From the NCBI GenBank assembly GCA_964532485.1, contig CAZHKE010000006.1, positions 42,667 to 106,666 on the forward strand: a stretch of 64,000 nt of DNA, given 5' to 3'. Below are positions 52,083 through 60,889 of the stretch, one piece after another. Source of the DNA: DATBSK01 sp964532485 (GTDB taxonomy: Bacteria; Actinomycetota; Acidimicrobiia; IMCC26256; PALSA-555). Numbering within the stretch: position 1 is the first letter of the stretch; each line of letters begins with the position of its first letter. Both the position numbers and the translations under genes were made by a program. The notes under the pieces are model-generated. The model was not told the DNA's origin, searched no databases, and worked only from the letters and a program-made list of their open reading frames with translations.

Positions 52083-52529
52083 CTAGGCGACGCGGTACAC
52101 GCGGTACTCGACGTCGCCGCCGGAGCAGAGGCGTCCCTCGCCGACGAACACCGCCTGGTTCAACCAGGCGTAGCGCTCGTGGCCGGTCTCGAACCGTGGC
52201 GTGATGCAGTAGTACTGGTCTTCGAAGCGCGTCTCCCGTCCCTCCTTGAGCGAGGTCCGCAGGACGGCGTTCATCTCCAGGACACCGTGGTACTGGACGT
52301 AGACGAACGCTCCGTCGTCGGTCTCGAGCTGACCGCGGGCGTCGATCCGGGTGAACCCATCGCTGCCGACGATGAGCCAGTCGCCGCCGGATCGCCAGGT
52401 TCCACGGATCCTGGGCCCCTCGAGCTCGCCGTGCGTCACGTCGTAGTAGATCCGCTGGCCGAACGGTCCCCCGATCACCATCGGTGGGCGGAGATGGGAG
52501 ACGTACGTCATCTCGTGGATCAGCTCCAT
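52083..52529 (-). CDS. DUF3237 family protein
   Basis: 148-residue beta-barrel protein of the DUF3237 family, recognised from GGPFGQRIYYDVTHGELEGPRIRGTW, GGDWLIVGSDGFTRIDARGQLETDDGAFVYVQY and the C-terminal WLNQAVFVGEGR. The function of this family is not established; members often stand next to monooxygenases and dehydrogenases in catabolic clusters. The ATG at 52529 (MELIHEMTYV) is where the domain begins; longer readings of the frame run into the upstream gene. Gaps of 25 and 13 bases to its neighbours place it inside the operon. Confidence 0.82.
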   Translation of the reverse strand: MELIHEMTYVSHLRPPMVIGGPFGQRIYYDVTHGELEGPRIRGTWRSGGDWLIVGSDGFTRIDARGQLETDDGAFVYVQYHGVLEMNAVLRTSLKEGRETRFEDQYYCITPRFETGHERYAWLNQAVFVGEGRLCSGGDVEYRVYRVA

Positions 52530-52554
52530 CGAGCGGTTCCTCGCAGTCCGTCGC

Positions 52555-54249
52555 TCAGCCGCCGTGGCGCAGGAGCTGGCCCGAGTGGGTGGCCGTCTCT
52601 CGATCGTTCTCGATCGTGACCTCGCCGTTGACCAGCACCCACCGGTAGCCGGTGGCTCGTTGGATGCGGCGCCATTCGCCGCCGGGGAGGTCGAACGCGA
52701 CCTCGCTCGGCTGCGAGTCGAGGTGCTCGTAGTCGTAGACGACGATGTCGGCCGGCCCGCCCTCGCGGATGACCCCGCGGTCGCGGAAGCCGGCCAGCGC
52801 GGCCGGAAGTGCCGACAGTCGCCAGTGCGCCTCTTCGAGCGAGACGAGGTCGTGCTCGCGGACGTGCTGCGCGAGCGTCTCCGTCGGGTAGCGGCCCGCG
52901 GTGAAGAACTTCGTGTGGGCGCCGCCATCGGACACGCCGAGGAGCATGTACGGATCGCGCACGATCTCGGCGATGAGATCGCCGCCGCCCGGCGTCGACG
53001 TGTAGAACACCGTCGCCAGCCGGTCGGCGACCGCGATGTCGAGCATTGCGTCGACGACGTGCTTGCCCATCTTCTCGGCCACCTGCCCCACCGACATCTG
53101 CCGGTACGGCTCGGTCTCGGGCGACTGGGGCGACAGCACCGTGACTGCTTCGAGCGGACCGCTGGCCACCCTGGGGATCTGGTCCTTCATCGCCTGGCGC
53201 CGGGCCGGATCGGACAGCTTGCGCAACCGTTCCTCGAGGGTGCCCGTGGTCGCCTCGCACCACGGCTCGGAGTCGTCGTAGAGGTTCCAGTCCTCGAACG
53301 TGAACGTGTAGCCGGCGTCGGTCGTGACGCCCTGGCCGTAGACGGGGATCCCCCGCTTGCGGCACTTGGCGAGCCAGCCCATCTGGCGCCGGTGCGTGTT
53401 CGGGTCGTCCTCGTAGGCCTGCACGACGTTGTACAGCAGCGGCCGGCCCGAGATCGTGGCCAGCTCCTCGATGTGATCGCGGTCGTGCCGGGGGTCGGCG
53501 GTCGTCAGCGTCAGCTGCACCACGCCCTGGTTGCGCTCGGCGAGGACGCCGGAGAGAACGCAGGCCGTCTCGTCGTGCATCATGTCGGTCGGCATCGGCG
53601 TCCCGTCGAAGTCGCGCTGCACCGCGGCCGGACCCGAGGGTGGGAGGCGCTGCGCCGACCAACCGCAGCCCCCCGCGTCCATGGCCTCGTGCAGGAGTCG
53701 GGCCAGCTCGTGGTGCTGGTCGTCGGTCGGCAGCACGCCCTCTTTCGCCGCGGCGCGGCCCAGGACCGACACGAGCAGTGGTCCGGCCGGTACGTACGGC
53801 AGCATGTTGACGGCTTTCGGCGTGCGCGCCAGCGAGTCGAGGAATTCGGGAAACGTCACCCAATCCCACGGCATCCCTTCTTGCATCGACTTGTACGGCA
53901 CTGCCTCGACCCGCACCATCGAACGCATCGCGTTCTCGCGTTCGTCCGGCGCGACCGGTGCGAAGCCGAAGCCGCAGTTGCCGATGGCGACCGACGTTAC
54001 GCCGTGCCAGCCGGACAGCGAGCAGTAGGGATCCCAGAAGACCTGCGCGTCGTAGTGGGTGTGCAGGTCGACGAAGCCGGGTGCGACGTGCAGGCCGGTG
54101 GCGTCGAGCACGCGGGCGCCGTCGGAGGCGCGGATGCGTCCCATCTCGACGACCCGACCGTCCTTGATCGCGACGTCCGCACGCACCCTCGGGCGGCGCG
54201 TCCCGTCGAACACCATGCCGTCCTTGATCACGATCTCGTACGCGGGCAT
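52555..54249 (-). CDS. N-acyl-D-amino-acid deacylase-like amidohydrolase (amidohydrolase-3 type)
   Basis: 564-residue zinc amidohydrolase of the D-aminoacylase family. The H-x-H metal motif is DLHTHYDAQVFWDP, followed by TSVAIGNCGFGFAP, GTPMPTDMMHDE and the late Asp in VSDGGAHTKFF; a C-terminal composite domain includes GGPADIVVYDY. In catabolic clusters these proteins may hydrolyse amides, esters or lactones, so lactonase or ester hydrolysis of a Baeyer-Villiger product is possible but unproved. The ATG at 54249 has AAGGAGG five bases upstream. First gene of the operon with DUF3237 and BVMO; operator copy 1 lies 105 bases upstream. Confidence 0.86.
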   Translation of the reverse strand: MPAYEIVIKDGMVFDGTRRPRVRADVAIKDGRVVEMGRIRASDGARVLDATGLHVAPGFVDLHTHYDAQVFWDPYCSLSGWHGVTSVAIGNCGFGFAPVAPDERENAMRSMVRVEAVPYKSMQEGMPWDWVTFPEFLDSLARTPKAVNMLPYVPAGPLLVSVLGRAAAKEGVLPTDDQHHELARLLHEAMDAGGCGWSAQRLPPSGPAAVQRDFDGTPMPTDMMHDETACVLSGVLAERNQGVVQLTLTTADPRHDRDHIEELATISGRPLLYNVVQAYEDDPNTHRRQMGWLAKCRKRGIPVYGQGVTTDAGYTFTFEDWNLYDDSEPWCEATTGTLEERLRKLSDPARRQAMKDQIPRVASGPLEAVTVLSPQSPETEPYRQMSVGQVAEKMGKHVVDAMLDIAVADRLATVFYTSTPGGGDLIAEIVRDPYMLLGVSDGGAHTKFFTAGRYPTETLAQHVREHDLVSLEEAHWRLSALPAALAGFRDRGVIREGGPADIVVYDYEHLDSQPSEVAFDLPGGEWRRIQRATGYRWVLVNGEVTIENDRETATHSGQLLRHGG

Positions 54250-54336
54250 GCGCACCTCCTTCGGTACGAGCCCACTCGATCAACGTCGGACTCTCTCGAG
54301 GTCAGCGCCGACGAACGTGCGGCGCCAACGACGGCG

Positions 54337-54369
54337 ACACTACTGAGGCCATGTGGTTGATTGCAACCA
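54337..54369 (-). promoter_or_regulatory. Operator-promoter copy 1 (TGGTT-n6-AACCA) of the deacylase-BVMO operon
   Basis: The palindrome at 54354-54369 reads TGGTTGCAATCAACCA on the minus strand. TTGCAA inside it serves as a -35, with 18 bases to TAGTGT (54337-54342). The bases upstream, GAATACCTGCTGA, are also conserved with the 57.85 and 62.08 kb copies. The transcript would begin about 80 bases before the deacylase ATG. Confidence 0.55.
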
Positions 54370-54431
54370 TCAGCAGGTATTCCTCGGCTGGCGGCGGCAC
54401 GCTCGTCGCAGGGCAGCCGCCTCTCGGGCTG

Positions 54432-55409
54432 CTACCGGCGCGCCTTGACCTCGACCCCCAGCCCTCGGGCAATTGCTGCGCGCTCGTCCGCGAGCCACCG
54501 GCGGGAGAGCTGCGCACTGGACGCCATCAGGGTCGAACCGTGGAACGCGCCGGGGTACACGTGGAGCTCGACCGGGACTCCGGCGCGCCCCAGGGCAAGG
54601 GCATACGCGACATCTTCGTCGAGGAACAGGTCCAGATCGCCGACGTTGATGTATGCCGGAGGCAGTCCGGCGAGGTCGGTGGCGCGGGCGGGGGCGGCGT
54701 AGGGCGAGATGCCCTCTGTGCCCGCGCGGCCCTCGAGGTAGAAGTCCCAAGCCACCTGGTTGGCGGATCGGTTCCAGACTCTGGGGTCGTTGCTGGCCGG
54801 GCTTGCCGTCGCAGCGTTGCGGTCATCGAGCATCGGGGAGATGAGCATCTGGAAGGCGACGGCAACCTCCCCCCGGTCGCGGGCGAGCAGCGCCAGGGCT
54901 GCGGTCAGTGTGCCGCCGGCGCTGCCTCCGACGATGGCGATGCGGGCCGCATCGATCCCGCGTTCGTCCGCGTTGGCGGCGAACCACCGAAGACCGGCGT
55001 AGCAGTCCTCGAGCCCCGCGGGGAACGGGAACTCGGGCGCGAGGCGGTATTCCACGGAGGCCACCACGATCCCCAACCGATCGGCGATGCCGGCGCAGGC
55101 GACGTCGTTCATCGCGACGTCGCCGAGCACGAGGCCACCGCCGTGGATCCAGTAGAGCGCCGGGGCTGGTGATGGCAGATCGGCCGGTCGGTAGCAGCGC
55201 ACCATCACGTCGGGTGCTCCCTCGGGTCCGGGTACCAGGTGGTCATCGACCCGGAGCCCTTCAGGAAGGGGCGGGGTCGGGAGTGCTTCGATCTGGGCAG
55301 CGAAGCGTGCCCGGGTGGTCGTGAGGTCGCCGACGTCCGCCCACAGATCGCTGGGCAGGTTCTGGTACACGGACAGATGCTCTTGGTCGAGGCGGCTGGC
55401 CAAGTCCAC
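54432..55409 (-). CDS. Alpha/beta hydrolase, hormone-sensitive lipase family
   Basis: 325-residue esterase. The oxyanion-hole motif is WIHGGGLVLGD, nucleophile Ser in IVGGSAGGTL (Gly replaces the usual Asp before Ser), acid in LDLFLDED and His in GAFHGST. These are the HSL (family IV) features. It probably cleaves a carboxyl ester, conceivably the Baeyer-Villiger product of this region. The GTG start follows GAAGGAG. Downstream of the GntR gene by 39 bases, so probably co-transcribed. Confidence 0.88.
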   Translation of the reverse strand: MDLASRLDQEHLSVYQNLPSDLWADVGDLTTTRARFAAQIEALPTPPLPEGLRVDDHLVPGPEGAPDVMVRCYRPADLPSPAPALYWIHGGGLVLGDVAMNDVACAGIADRLGIVVASVEYRLAPEFPFPAGLEDCYAGLRWFAANADERGIDAARIAIVGGSAGGTLTAALALLARDRGEVAVAFQMLISPMLDDRNAATASPASNDPRVWNRSANQVAWDFYLEGRAGTEGISPYAAPARATDLAGLPPAYINVGDLDLFLDEDVAYALALGRAGVPVELHVYPGAFHGSTLMASSAQLSRRWLADERAAIARGLGVEVKARR

Positions 55410-55448
55410 GTGGGGCTCCTTCGTGAGTGGACCATCAGCGAAGACGGG

Positions 55449-56288
55449 TCAGTACCAGTCGACGATCTCCTGACTGAACTCGCGCCTCGCGTAGCCAGCC
55501 CGATAGTGGAACATGTGGTCGTTCATCAACAGCTCGGCCTTGGGCCCGTTCCCGTCCAGGATCGCTCGCGCGATCTGAAGATGATCGTCGATCGCTCGTC
55601 GGCGGTCTTCTCCCTCGAGCACGGAGTTCCGGACGCGGCTCAGTGTGATCTCCTGAAGCGCCGACGCGACCATATCGAGGACGGGGTTGCCCGAAAGGGA
55701 GGCGACCAACCGATGAAACCCCTGCGCCTTCGCTGCGTACTCAGGGTCGTTGTCGACGTCGAAGTCGGGTTTGGCGGTGACGAACTCCTCGAGAGGCCGA
55801 AGGGCGTCGCGGTCTTGGCGCTGCGCCACCATCCGCGCGAGCTGCGGCTCGAGGACCAGCCGAGCGTCGGCGACATCGCCGTAGCGTGCACCGAGCAGGT
55901 GGAAGTGGAGGCTCTGCATGCGTCCGAGGCTCTCCGCGTTGGCGCCGAGGAGGATGGGGCCACCTCCCGGCCCCGGCTTCATCATGATCAGTCCTTGGAG
56001 CTCGAGGAGCCGCAGCGCTTCGCGGAGCGACCCGCGGCTCACGCCGTAGCGAGCCATCATCGCTGCCTCGCCCGGCAGTGCGGACCCGTATGCCTGGCCG
56101 GCGGCGTCACGGATGATGTCGCGAGCGACGATCTCGGCGACCTTCGCGCCGCGACGTGATGTCGGCCGCGAGCTCGTCGTCGCTGCTGTTGGCTGCCCGT
56201 CGACGGCAGGCTCCGACGGATTGGTTCCGGAGCGTTCGCGTGGGCGCGCCCGCTCGCCTCGAGGGTTCCCTCCGGTCTTGCGAGCCAT
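55449..56288 (-). CDS. GntR/FadR-type transcriptional regulator
   Basis: 279 residues. After a 45-residue basic lead-in comes a winged-helix domain with GEAAMMARYGVSRGSLREALRLLELQGL, followed by a FadR-type C-terminal ligand domain (FCD) in which RRAIDDHLQIARAI (Asp/His) and a later HMFHYRAG suggest the metal-binding histidines. The ATG at 56288 has GGAGGG three bases upstream. It is divergent from a P450. It lies among three operons that share the TGGTT(G/C)CAAT(C/G)AACCA palindrome and is the best candidate to bind it. Confidence 0.9.
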   Translation of the reverse strand: MARKTGGNPRGERARPRERSGTNPSEPAVDGQPTAATTSSRPTSRRGAKVAEIVARDIIRDAAGQAYGSALPGEAAMMARYGVSRGSLREALRLLELQGLIMMKPGPGGGPILLGANAESLGRMQSLHFHLLGARYGDVADARLVLEPQLARMVAQRQDRDALRPLEEFVTAKPDFDVDNDPEYAAKAQGFHRLVASLSGNPVLDMVASALQEITLSRVRNSVLEGEDRRRAIDDHLQIARAILDGNGPKAELLMNDHMFHYRAGYARREFSQEIVDWY

Positions 56289-56533
56289 GAGCCCTCCAGT
56301 TGCGTCCGGTAGGCAGCGGACGATCATCCGAACGATTGCCCGACGATACCGGTCCCTACGGCGCGGTCGATCGGATGCCCTCGTGAGGGTCGGTCGGTAC
56401 CCGCCCGCGTCGGTTGACGCACGGACATCGGTATGATCACAATAATCGTCATCTGATCGGGAATTCGTCGCAGCGCGGGGCGCCGATCTCGTGCCGCACA
56501 TGCCCCCATCTCTGAGAGAAACGAGATCATCCA

Positions 56534-57775
56534 GTGTCCGTTCGCGACGTTCATCCGGCAGCCGAGAATCTCGATGACGCTCCTGAGGAGGACTTCCTCA
56601 GGAGGGTGAGGGAGTACAACCTCTTCGCACCGGAGGTTCAGAACGTCGACCTCGGGCCGTTCATGAACCGGGTCCGAGAAGAGTGTCCGGTCGCCAAGGG
56701 TGAGGTACCGCTGCCGTACTGGATCGTGTCGCGGTACGAGGACGTGCACTACATCCTCCAACACCCCGAGCTGTTCTCCTCGAAGCAGACCATGTATCCG
56801 TTCGGCGTCGAGGAGACCTCGATCGCGTTCAACATGGACCCGCCCGAGCAGACCGCGTATCACCGGATCATGGCGCAGGGCCTCTCGGTGGCGAAGGTCA
56901 AGGAGATGGAGCCCGTCATCAGGGAGCATGCCCGGGCTCGACTGGCTGATGCGACGGCAAAGGGCTCCTGCGAGTTCGTGGGTGAGTTCGCCACGCCGAT
57001 GGTCCTGGGGGCGCTGCTGGAGTGCTGTGGGTTGTCGTCCGACCGGCTCGCCGAGGCCATCGCTTGGACGTCCCGCTTCTTCACGACGGGCCTGGGGCAG
57101 GACGACCCGTCGCTGATGGAGCAGTACCTCGAGAAGAACGAGGAAGCCCAGCAGTACATCGCAGAGATCATCGAGCAGCGCAAAGGAGCGACCGGGAACG
57201 ATCCCATCAGCGAGATGACGCGGGCCACGATCGACGGAAGGCCGGTCACCGACGACGAGCTCCTTCGCATGGCGACGTTCATGGTCACCGCCGGTGTCGA
57301 CACGACGGCAACGATGACGTCGAACATCATCGCCTGGCTCGCGCAGCACCCCGACCGCCAGCGGGAGCTCAAGGAGCAACCGGAGCTGTTCGGGACTGCG
57401 GTCGAGGAGTTCATGCGCTACGAGCACATGCTGTCGAACGGCCGGGTGGTCACCCAGGACACAGAAGTGCGGGGCGTCGAGATGAAGCAGGGCGACTACG
57501 TGATGCTGCTGTTCCCGGCCACGGGCCGAGACCCGCGAGTCTTCGAGTGTCCTGAGGAGATCCGCTTCGACCGAGCACCGAACCCGCATCTCGGATTCGG
57601 CAGCGGAGTTCACCGCTGCATCGGGATGCATCTGGCGCGAGCCGAGATGCGAATCGCGCTGGAGGAGTGGCATGCGGGTCTGACCAGCTACGAGGTGGAC
57701 CCGTCAGACGAGATCAAGCGCCGGCGCGGACCGATCGCCGGGGTGTTCCACCTCCCGCTGCTGCTGCAGACCTGA
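56534..57775 (+). CDS. Cytochrome P450
   Basis: 413-residue P450. The I-helix motif is MVTAGVDTTATM, ExxR is EEFMRYEHM and the heme loop is FGSGVHRCIGMHLAR. The N-terminal DAPEEDFLRRVREYNLFAPE and long B-region are ordinary. The GTG at 56534 is the natural start for the visible N-terminus. Divergent from the GntR gene, so it may be controlled by that regulator, although no copy of the palindrome was found in the 245-base gap between them. Confidence 0.93.
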   Translation: MSVRDVHPAAENLDDAPEEDFLRRVREYNLFAPEVQNVDLGPFMNRVREECPVAKGEVPLPYWIVSRYEDVHYILQHPELFSSKQTMYPFGVEETSIAFNMDPPEQTAYHRIMAQGLSVAKVKEMEPVIREHARARLADATAKGSCEFVGEFATPMVLGALLECCGLSSDRLAEAIAWTSRFFTTGLGQDDPSLMEQYLEKNEEAQQYIAEIIEQRKGATGNDPISEMTRATIDGRPVTDDELLRMATFMVTAGVDTTATMTSNIIAWLAQHPDRQRELKEQPELFGTAVEEFMRYEHMLSNGRVVTQDTEVRGVEMKQGDYVMLLFPATGRDPRVFECPEEIRFDRAPNPHLGFGSGVHRCIGMHLARAEMRIALEEWHAGLTSYEVDPSDEIKRRRGPIAGVFHLPLLLQT

Positions 57776-57850
57776 GCTCGCTGACCCCACGTTCGGCCGC
57801 GCGGGATCGGGCGAGGGGCTGCACCGCGCGGCTCGGCAAATACATGCTGA

Positions 57851-57883
57851 TGGTTCCAATGAACCATCGGAATCTGATAGCCT
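57851..57883 (+). promoter_or_regulatory. Operator-promoter copy 2 of the amidohydrolase-BVMO operon
   Basis: TGGTTCCAATGAACCA at 57851-57866 is a perfect palindrome, extended to 8-bp arms by GA and TC on its sides. TTCCAA (57854-57859), an 18-base spacer and TAGCCT (57878-57883) form the promoter; the ATG at 57909 follows after about 20 transcribed bases with a GGAG ribosome binding site. Upstream AAATACATGCTGA matches copy 1. Confidence 0.6.
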
Positions 57884-57908
57884 CGGCCACGGTCGATTGG
57901 AGTTCAAC

Positions 57909-59183
57909 ATGACCGATTCCGGGTCCGGGCCTGCGTCCGCGTCCGTCTCCGACGTGCTCGCCGGCGTGCAGATCGTCGATTGCGATGCTCACTTCACCGA
58001 GCCTCCGGACTTGTGGACATCTCGGGTGGCGGCGGCGCGCAAGGACGAGATGCCCGTCCAGCGAACGGTTGACGGCGCCACGGCGTGGTACCTCGACGAT
58101 CGGCTCTGGTGCGCGATCGGCGGGAACACGATCGAGCAGGGGCGCCGCAAGGTCCTCGGTGAGCACATCATCCAGCCCTGGGAGCGAATCGACGCTGCGG
58201 CCTGGGATGTGTCGGAGCGCCTCAACCTCATGGACGACATGGGCATTCACACGGCAGTCATCTACCCGAACGCCGTTGGCTTCTCCTCGAACCACATCTT
58301 CGCAATCGAGGACCCAATGAAGCGCGCTGAGGTCCTCCGGCTGTTCAACGACTTCTATGTCGACCTCCAGAAGGAGTCCGACGAGCGGCTCCTTCCGCAG
58401 GCGATGCTCCCGGTCTGGGACATGGACTTCACCGTGAACGAGATGGAACGCCTGATGCGCGAGGGCATGCGCGGCTTCATCTTGTCCGACAAGCCACAGC
58501 TGATGGGTCTGCCCGAGCTCGACGACGACTACTACGCACCGATGTGGTCACTCGCGAACGACTCCGGCGCGGTGATCAACTTCCACATCGGTTCTGGTGC
58601 CTCGCGGGTGGTCAAGGACGACACCCAAGAACTGTCGAAGAAGCTTGCCCGGCCGGCGGACACCGGCCAGTCGGAGCCGTTCTGGGGCTCCTTGTACTGG
58701 GATTCCTTCGGTCCGCAGCGCCGGTTGGCCGTCCTCGCGACGCTCAGCTACATGAGCAACGCCCGCATCATCGTCAACTTGTGCATGGGCGACCTGTTCG
58801 ATCGCTATCCGAACCTCAAGATCGCCTCGGCCGAGAGCGGCATCGGCTGGATCCCGTTCATCCTCGAGGCGATGGAGTACCAGTTGGACGAGATGGTCAC
58901 GGACCCCGAAGAGCGCAGCATCCAGCGCCGTCGACCGACCGACTACTTCCGTGACCACATCTACGTCATGTTCTGGTTCGAGCACCTCGGCCCGCAGAAG
59001 ATGCTCGAAGACATCGGCGTCGACAACATCCTCGTCGAGACGGACGTGCCGCACCCGACGTGTGTGTACCCGGGTGCGCGAGAGCGGTTCGCGAAGGCGA
59101 TGGATCACCTCGACCGGTCGGTCGTGAAGCGCGTGCTGCAGGACAACGCGGCCGAGCTCTACAACATCGACCTGTCGAAGTAG
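57909..59183 (+). CDS. Amidohydrolase-2 family protein
   Basis: 424-residue amidohydrolase. Motifs are IVDCDAHFTEPPDLW (D-x-H), VINFHIGSGAS, SAESGIGWIPFILEA and VETDVPHPTCVYPG. The ATG at 57909 has GGAG six bases upstream; an earlier TTG is unlikely. It heads an operon with a BVMO and a carboxymuconolactone-decarboxylase-like protein. The family includes decarboxylases and hydrolases; its partner BVMO suggests processing of a ketone or lactone. Fifth member of this family in the window. Confidence 0.86.
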   Translation: MTDSGSGPASASVSDVLAGVQIVDCDAHFTEPPDLWTSRVAAARKDEMPVQRTVDGATAWYLDDRLWCAIGGNTIEQGRRKVLGEHIIQPWERIDAAAWDVSERLNLMDDMGIHTAVIYPNAVGFSSNHIFAIEDPMKRAEVLRLFNDFYVDLQKESDERLLPQAMLPVWDMDFTVNEMERLMREGMRGFILSDKPQLMGLPELDDDYYAPMWSLANDSGAVINFHIGSGASRVVKDDTQELSKKLARPADTGQSEPFWGSLYWDSFGPQRRLAVLATLSYMSNARIIVNLCMGDLFDRYPNLKIASAESGIGWIPFILEAMEYQLDEMVTDPEERSIQRRRPTDYFRDHIYVMFWFEHLGPQKMLEDIGVDNILVETDVPHPTCVYPGARERFAKAMDHLDRSVVKRVLQDNAAELYNIDLSK

Positions 59184-59220
59184 TCCTCTGTCGTCGACGA
59201 CTCGGCCGAGGGCGCGGAAC

Positions 59221-60849
59221 ATGACGCCGGGTGCAGGAGAGCCGGACCATGATGCCGTTGTCGTCGGTGCCGGAATCTGTGGCATCTACCAGCTCTACCG
59301 GCTCATCGAGATGGGGATGGATGCCACCGTGCTCGAGGCGGGTGACGATCTTGGCGGCACGTGGTACTGGAACCGCTACCCCGGCGCCCGGTTCGACTCC
59401 GAGAGCATCAGCTACGGCTACTCGTTCTCCAAAGAGCTACTCGAGGAGTGGGACTGGAAAGAGCGCTTCTCGAGTCAGCCGGAGAACCTGCGCTACCTCC
59501 ACTACGTAGCCGACAAGTTCGACCTACGCCGCTTCATGCAGTTCGATGTCGTCGTCAGGTCGGCCCACTGGGACGATGACGCGTCATGCTGGAACCTGCG
59601 CCTCGACGACGGCCGAGACGTCTCGAGCCGCTTCCTGATCCTCGCGATCGGCCTGCTGTCGGCGCACACGCTGCCGCGCTACGAGGGCCGCGACGAGTTC
59701 CGGGGCCAGGCGTTCCACACCTACAACTGGCCGCGCGAGCCTGTCGAGTTGTCCGGCAAGCGCGTCGCCGTCATCGGCACCGGTGCCACGGGCGTGCAGG
59801 TGATCCCGGCGATCGCTTCGGAAGCCCGCGAGCTGACGGTGTTCCAGCGGCGACCCAACTGGTGCGCCCCGCTGCACAACGCGGAGATCACAGTCGAGGA
59901 GATGGCCGAGATCAAGGAGCACTACGACGAGATCTTCGAGCTGTGCGCTCGCACGACGGGCGGCTTCATCCACGAGTACGACCGGCGCTCGTTCTACGAA
60001 GTCCCGCGCGAGGAGCGGCTGGCGATGTGGGAGAAGCTGTACGGCGAGCCTGGATTCGGGATCTGGCTGGCGAACTTCCTCGACATCTACATGGACGAGG
60101 AGGCCAACGCCGAGTTCTCCGACTTCCTCGCCGACAAGATCCGGTCGCGTGTCACGGACCCGGTCACTGCGGAGAAGCTGATCCCCAAGGATCACGGCTT
60201 CGGCGTCCAGCGAGTTCCGATGGAGACCAACTACTACGAGACCTACAACCGCGAGAACGTCCATCTCGTCGACGTTCAAGAGACGCCCATCGAGAGGATC
60301 ACGCCGAAAGGCATCCTCACCAGCGACGGCATCGAACGCGAGCTCGACATCATCGTCTACGCCACCGGCTTCGATGCAATCACGGGTGCCTTTGACCGCA
60401 TCGACATCCGAGGCGTCGGTGGAGAGCGGCTGAAGGACAAGTGGACGGACGGGCCGCTCACGTTCCTCGGCATCCACGTCGCGGGCTTCCCGAACATGAT
60501 CATGCCGACCGGCCCGCAGAGCAGCTCGGCATTGACGAACTTCCCCCGCGGCATCGAGCTCAACGTCGACTGGGTCACCGAGCTCCTGCAGCTCATGCGG
60601 AGGCGGGGCTTCACTCGCGTGGAGGCGACGCGCGAGGCCGAGCGCGACTGGGTCGCCTACGTCGAGAAGCTGTATGGGTACCTGCTACTCCGCAACGCGC
60701 AGAGCTGGTTCACCGGATACAACTCGAACGTCGACGGGCACGAGAAGGGCACCATGCGCTACATGGTCTTCAACGGCGGCACACCGAAGTACCGCGAGAA
60801 GATCACCGAGGTCGCCGACCACGGCTACCCCGGGCTGAGGTTCTCGTGA
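59221..60849 (+). CDS. Flavin-dependent Baeyer-Villiger-type monooxygenase
   Basis: 542-residue type I BVMO. The FAD motif is AVVVGAGICGIYQL (12-25), the fingerprint FRGQAFHTYNWP is exact, and the NADPH motif is AVIGTGATGVQVI. YATGFDAITGAFDR and PTGPQSSSALTNFPR near the C-terminus fit cyclohexanone/phenylacetone monooxygenase-like enzymes. It lacks the long N-terminal extension of the BVMO at 50075. It would convert a cyclic or aryl ketone to a lactone or ester with NADPH. Second gene behind the amidohydrolase (37-base gap). Confidence 0.92.
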   Translation: MTPGAGEPDHDAVVVGAGICGIYQLYRLIEMGMDATVLEAGDDLGGTWYWNRYPGARFDSESISYGYSFSKELLEEWDWKERFSSQPENLRYLHYVADKFDLRRFMQFDVVVRSAHWDDDASCWNLRLDDGRDVSSRFLILAIGLLSAHTLPRYEGRDEFRGQAFHTYNWPREPVELSGKRVAVIGTGATGVQVIPAIASEARELTVFQRRPNWCAPLHNAEITVEEMAEIKEHYDEIFELCARTTGGFIHEYDRRSFYEVPREERLAMWEKLYGEPGFGIWLANFLDIYMDEEANAEFSDFLADKIRSRVTDPVTAEKLIPKDHGFGVQRVPMETNYYETYNRENVHLVDVQETPIERITPKGILTSDGIERELDIIVYATGFDAITGAFDRIDIRGVGGERLKDKWTDGPLTFLGIHVAGFPNMIMPTGPQSSSALTNFPRGIELNVDWVTELLQLMRRRGFTRVEATREAERDWVAYVEKLYGYLLLRNAQSWFTGYNSNVDGHEKGTMRYMVFNGGTPKYREKITEVADHGYPGLRFS

Positions 60850-60889
60850 ACCAGTCCGCTCGATCGACGTTCCGACACAAGGGGCACGC

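Noticed and set aside
52520..54360. Two further long frames over the D-aminoacylase-like gene
   Set aside because: Both are out of frame with the HTHYDAQ metal motif and have Arg-rich composition; only the 52555-54249 reading makes a protein family.
56289..56533. GntR autoregulatory site in its own upstream gap
   Set aside because: An AT-rich imperfect dyad (ATGATCACAATAATCGTCAT) is present but does not match the 16-bp palindrome, so I did not annotate it as the same operator.
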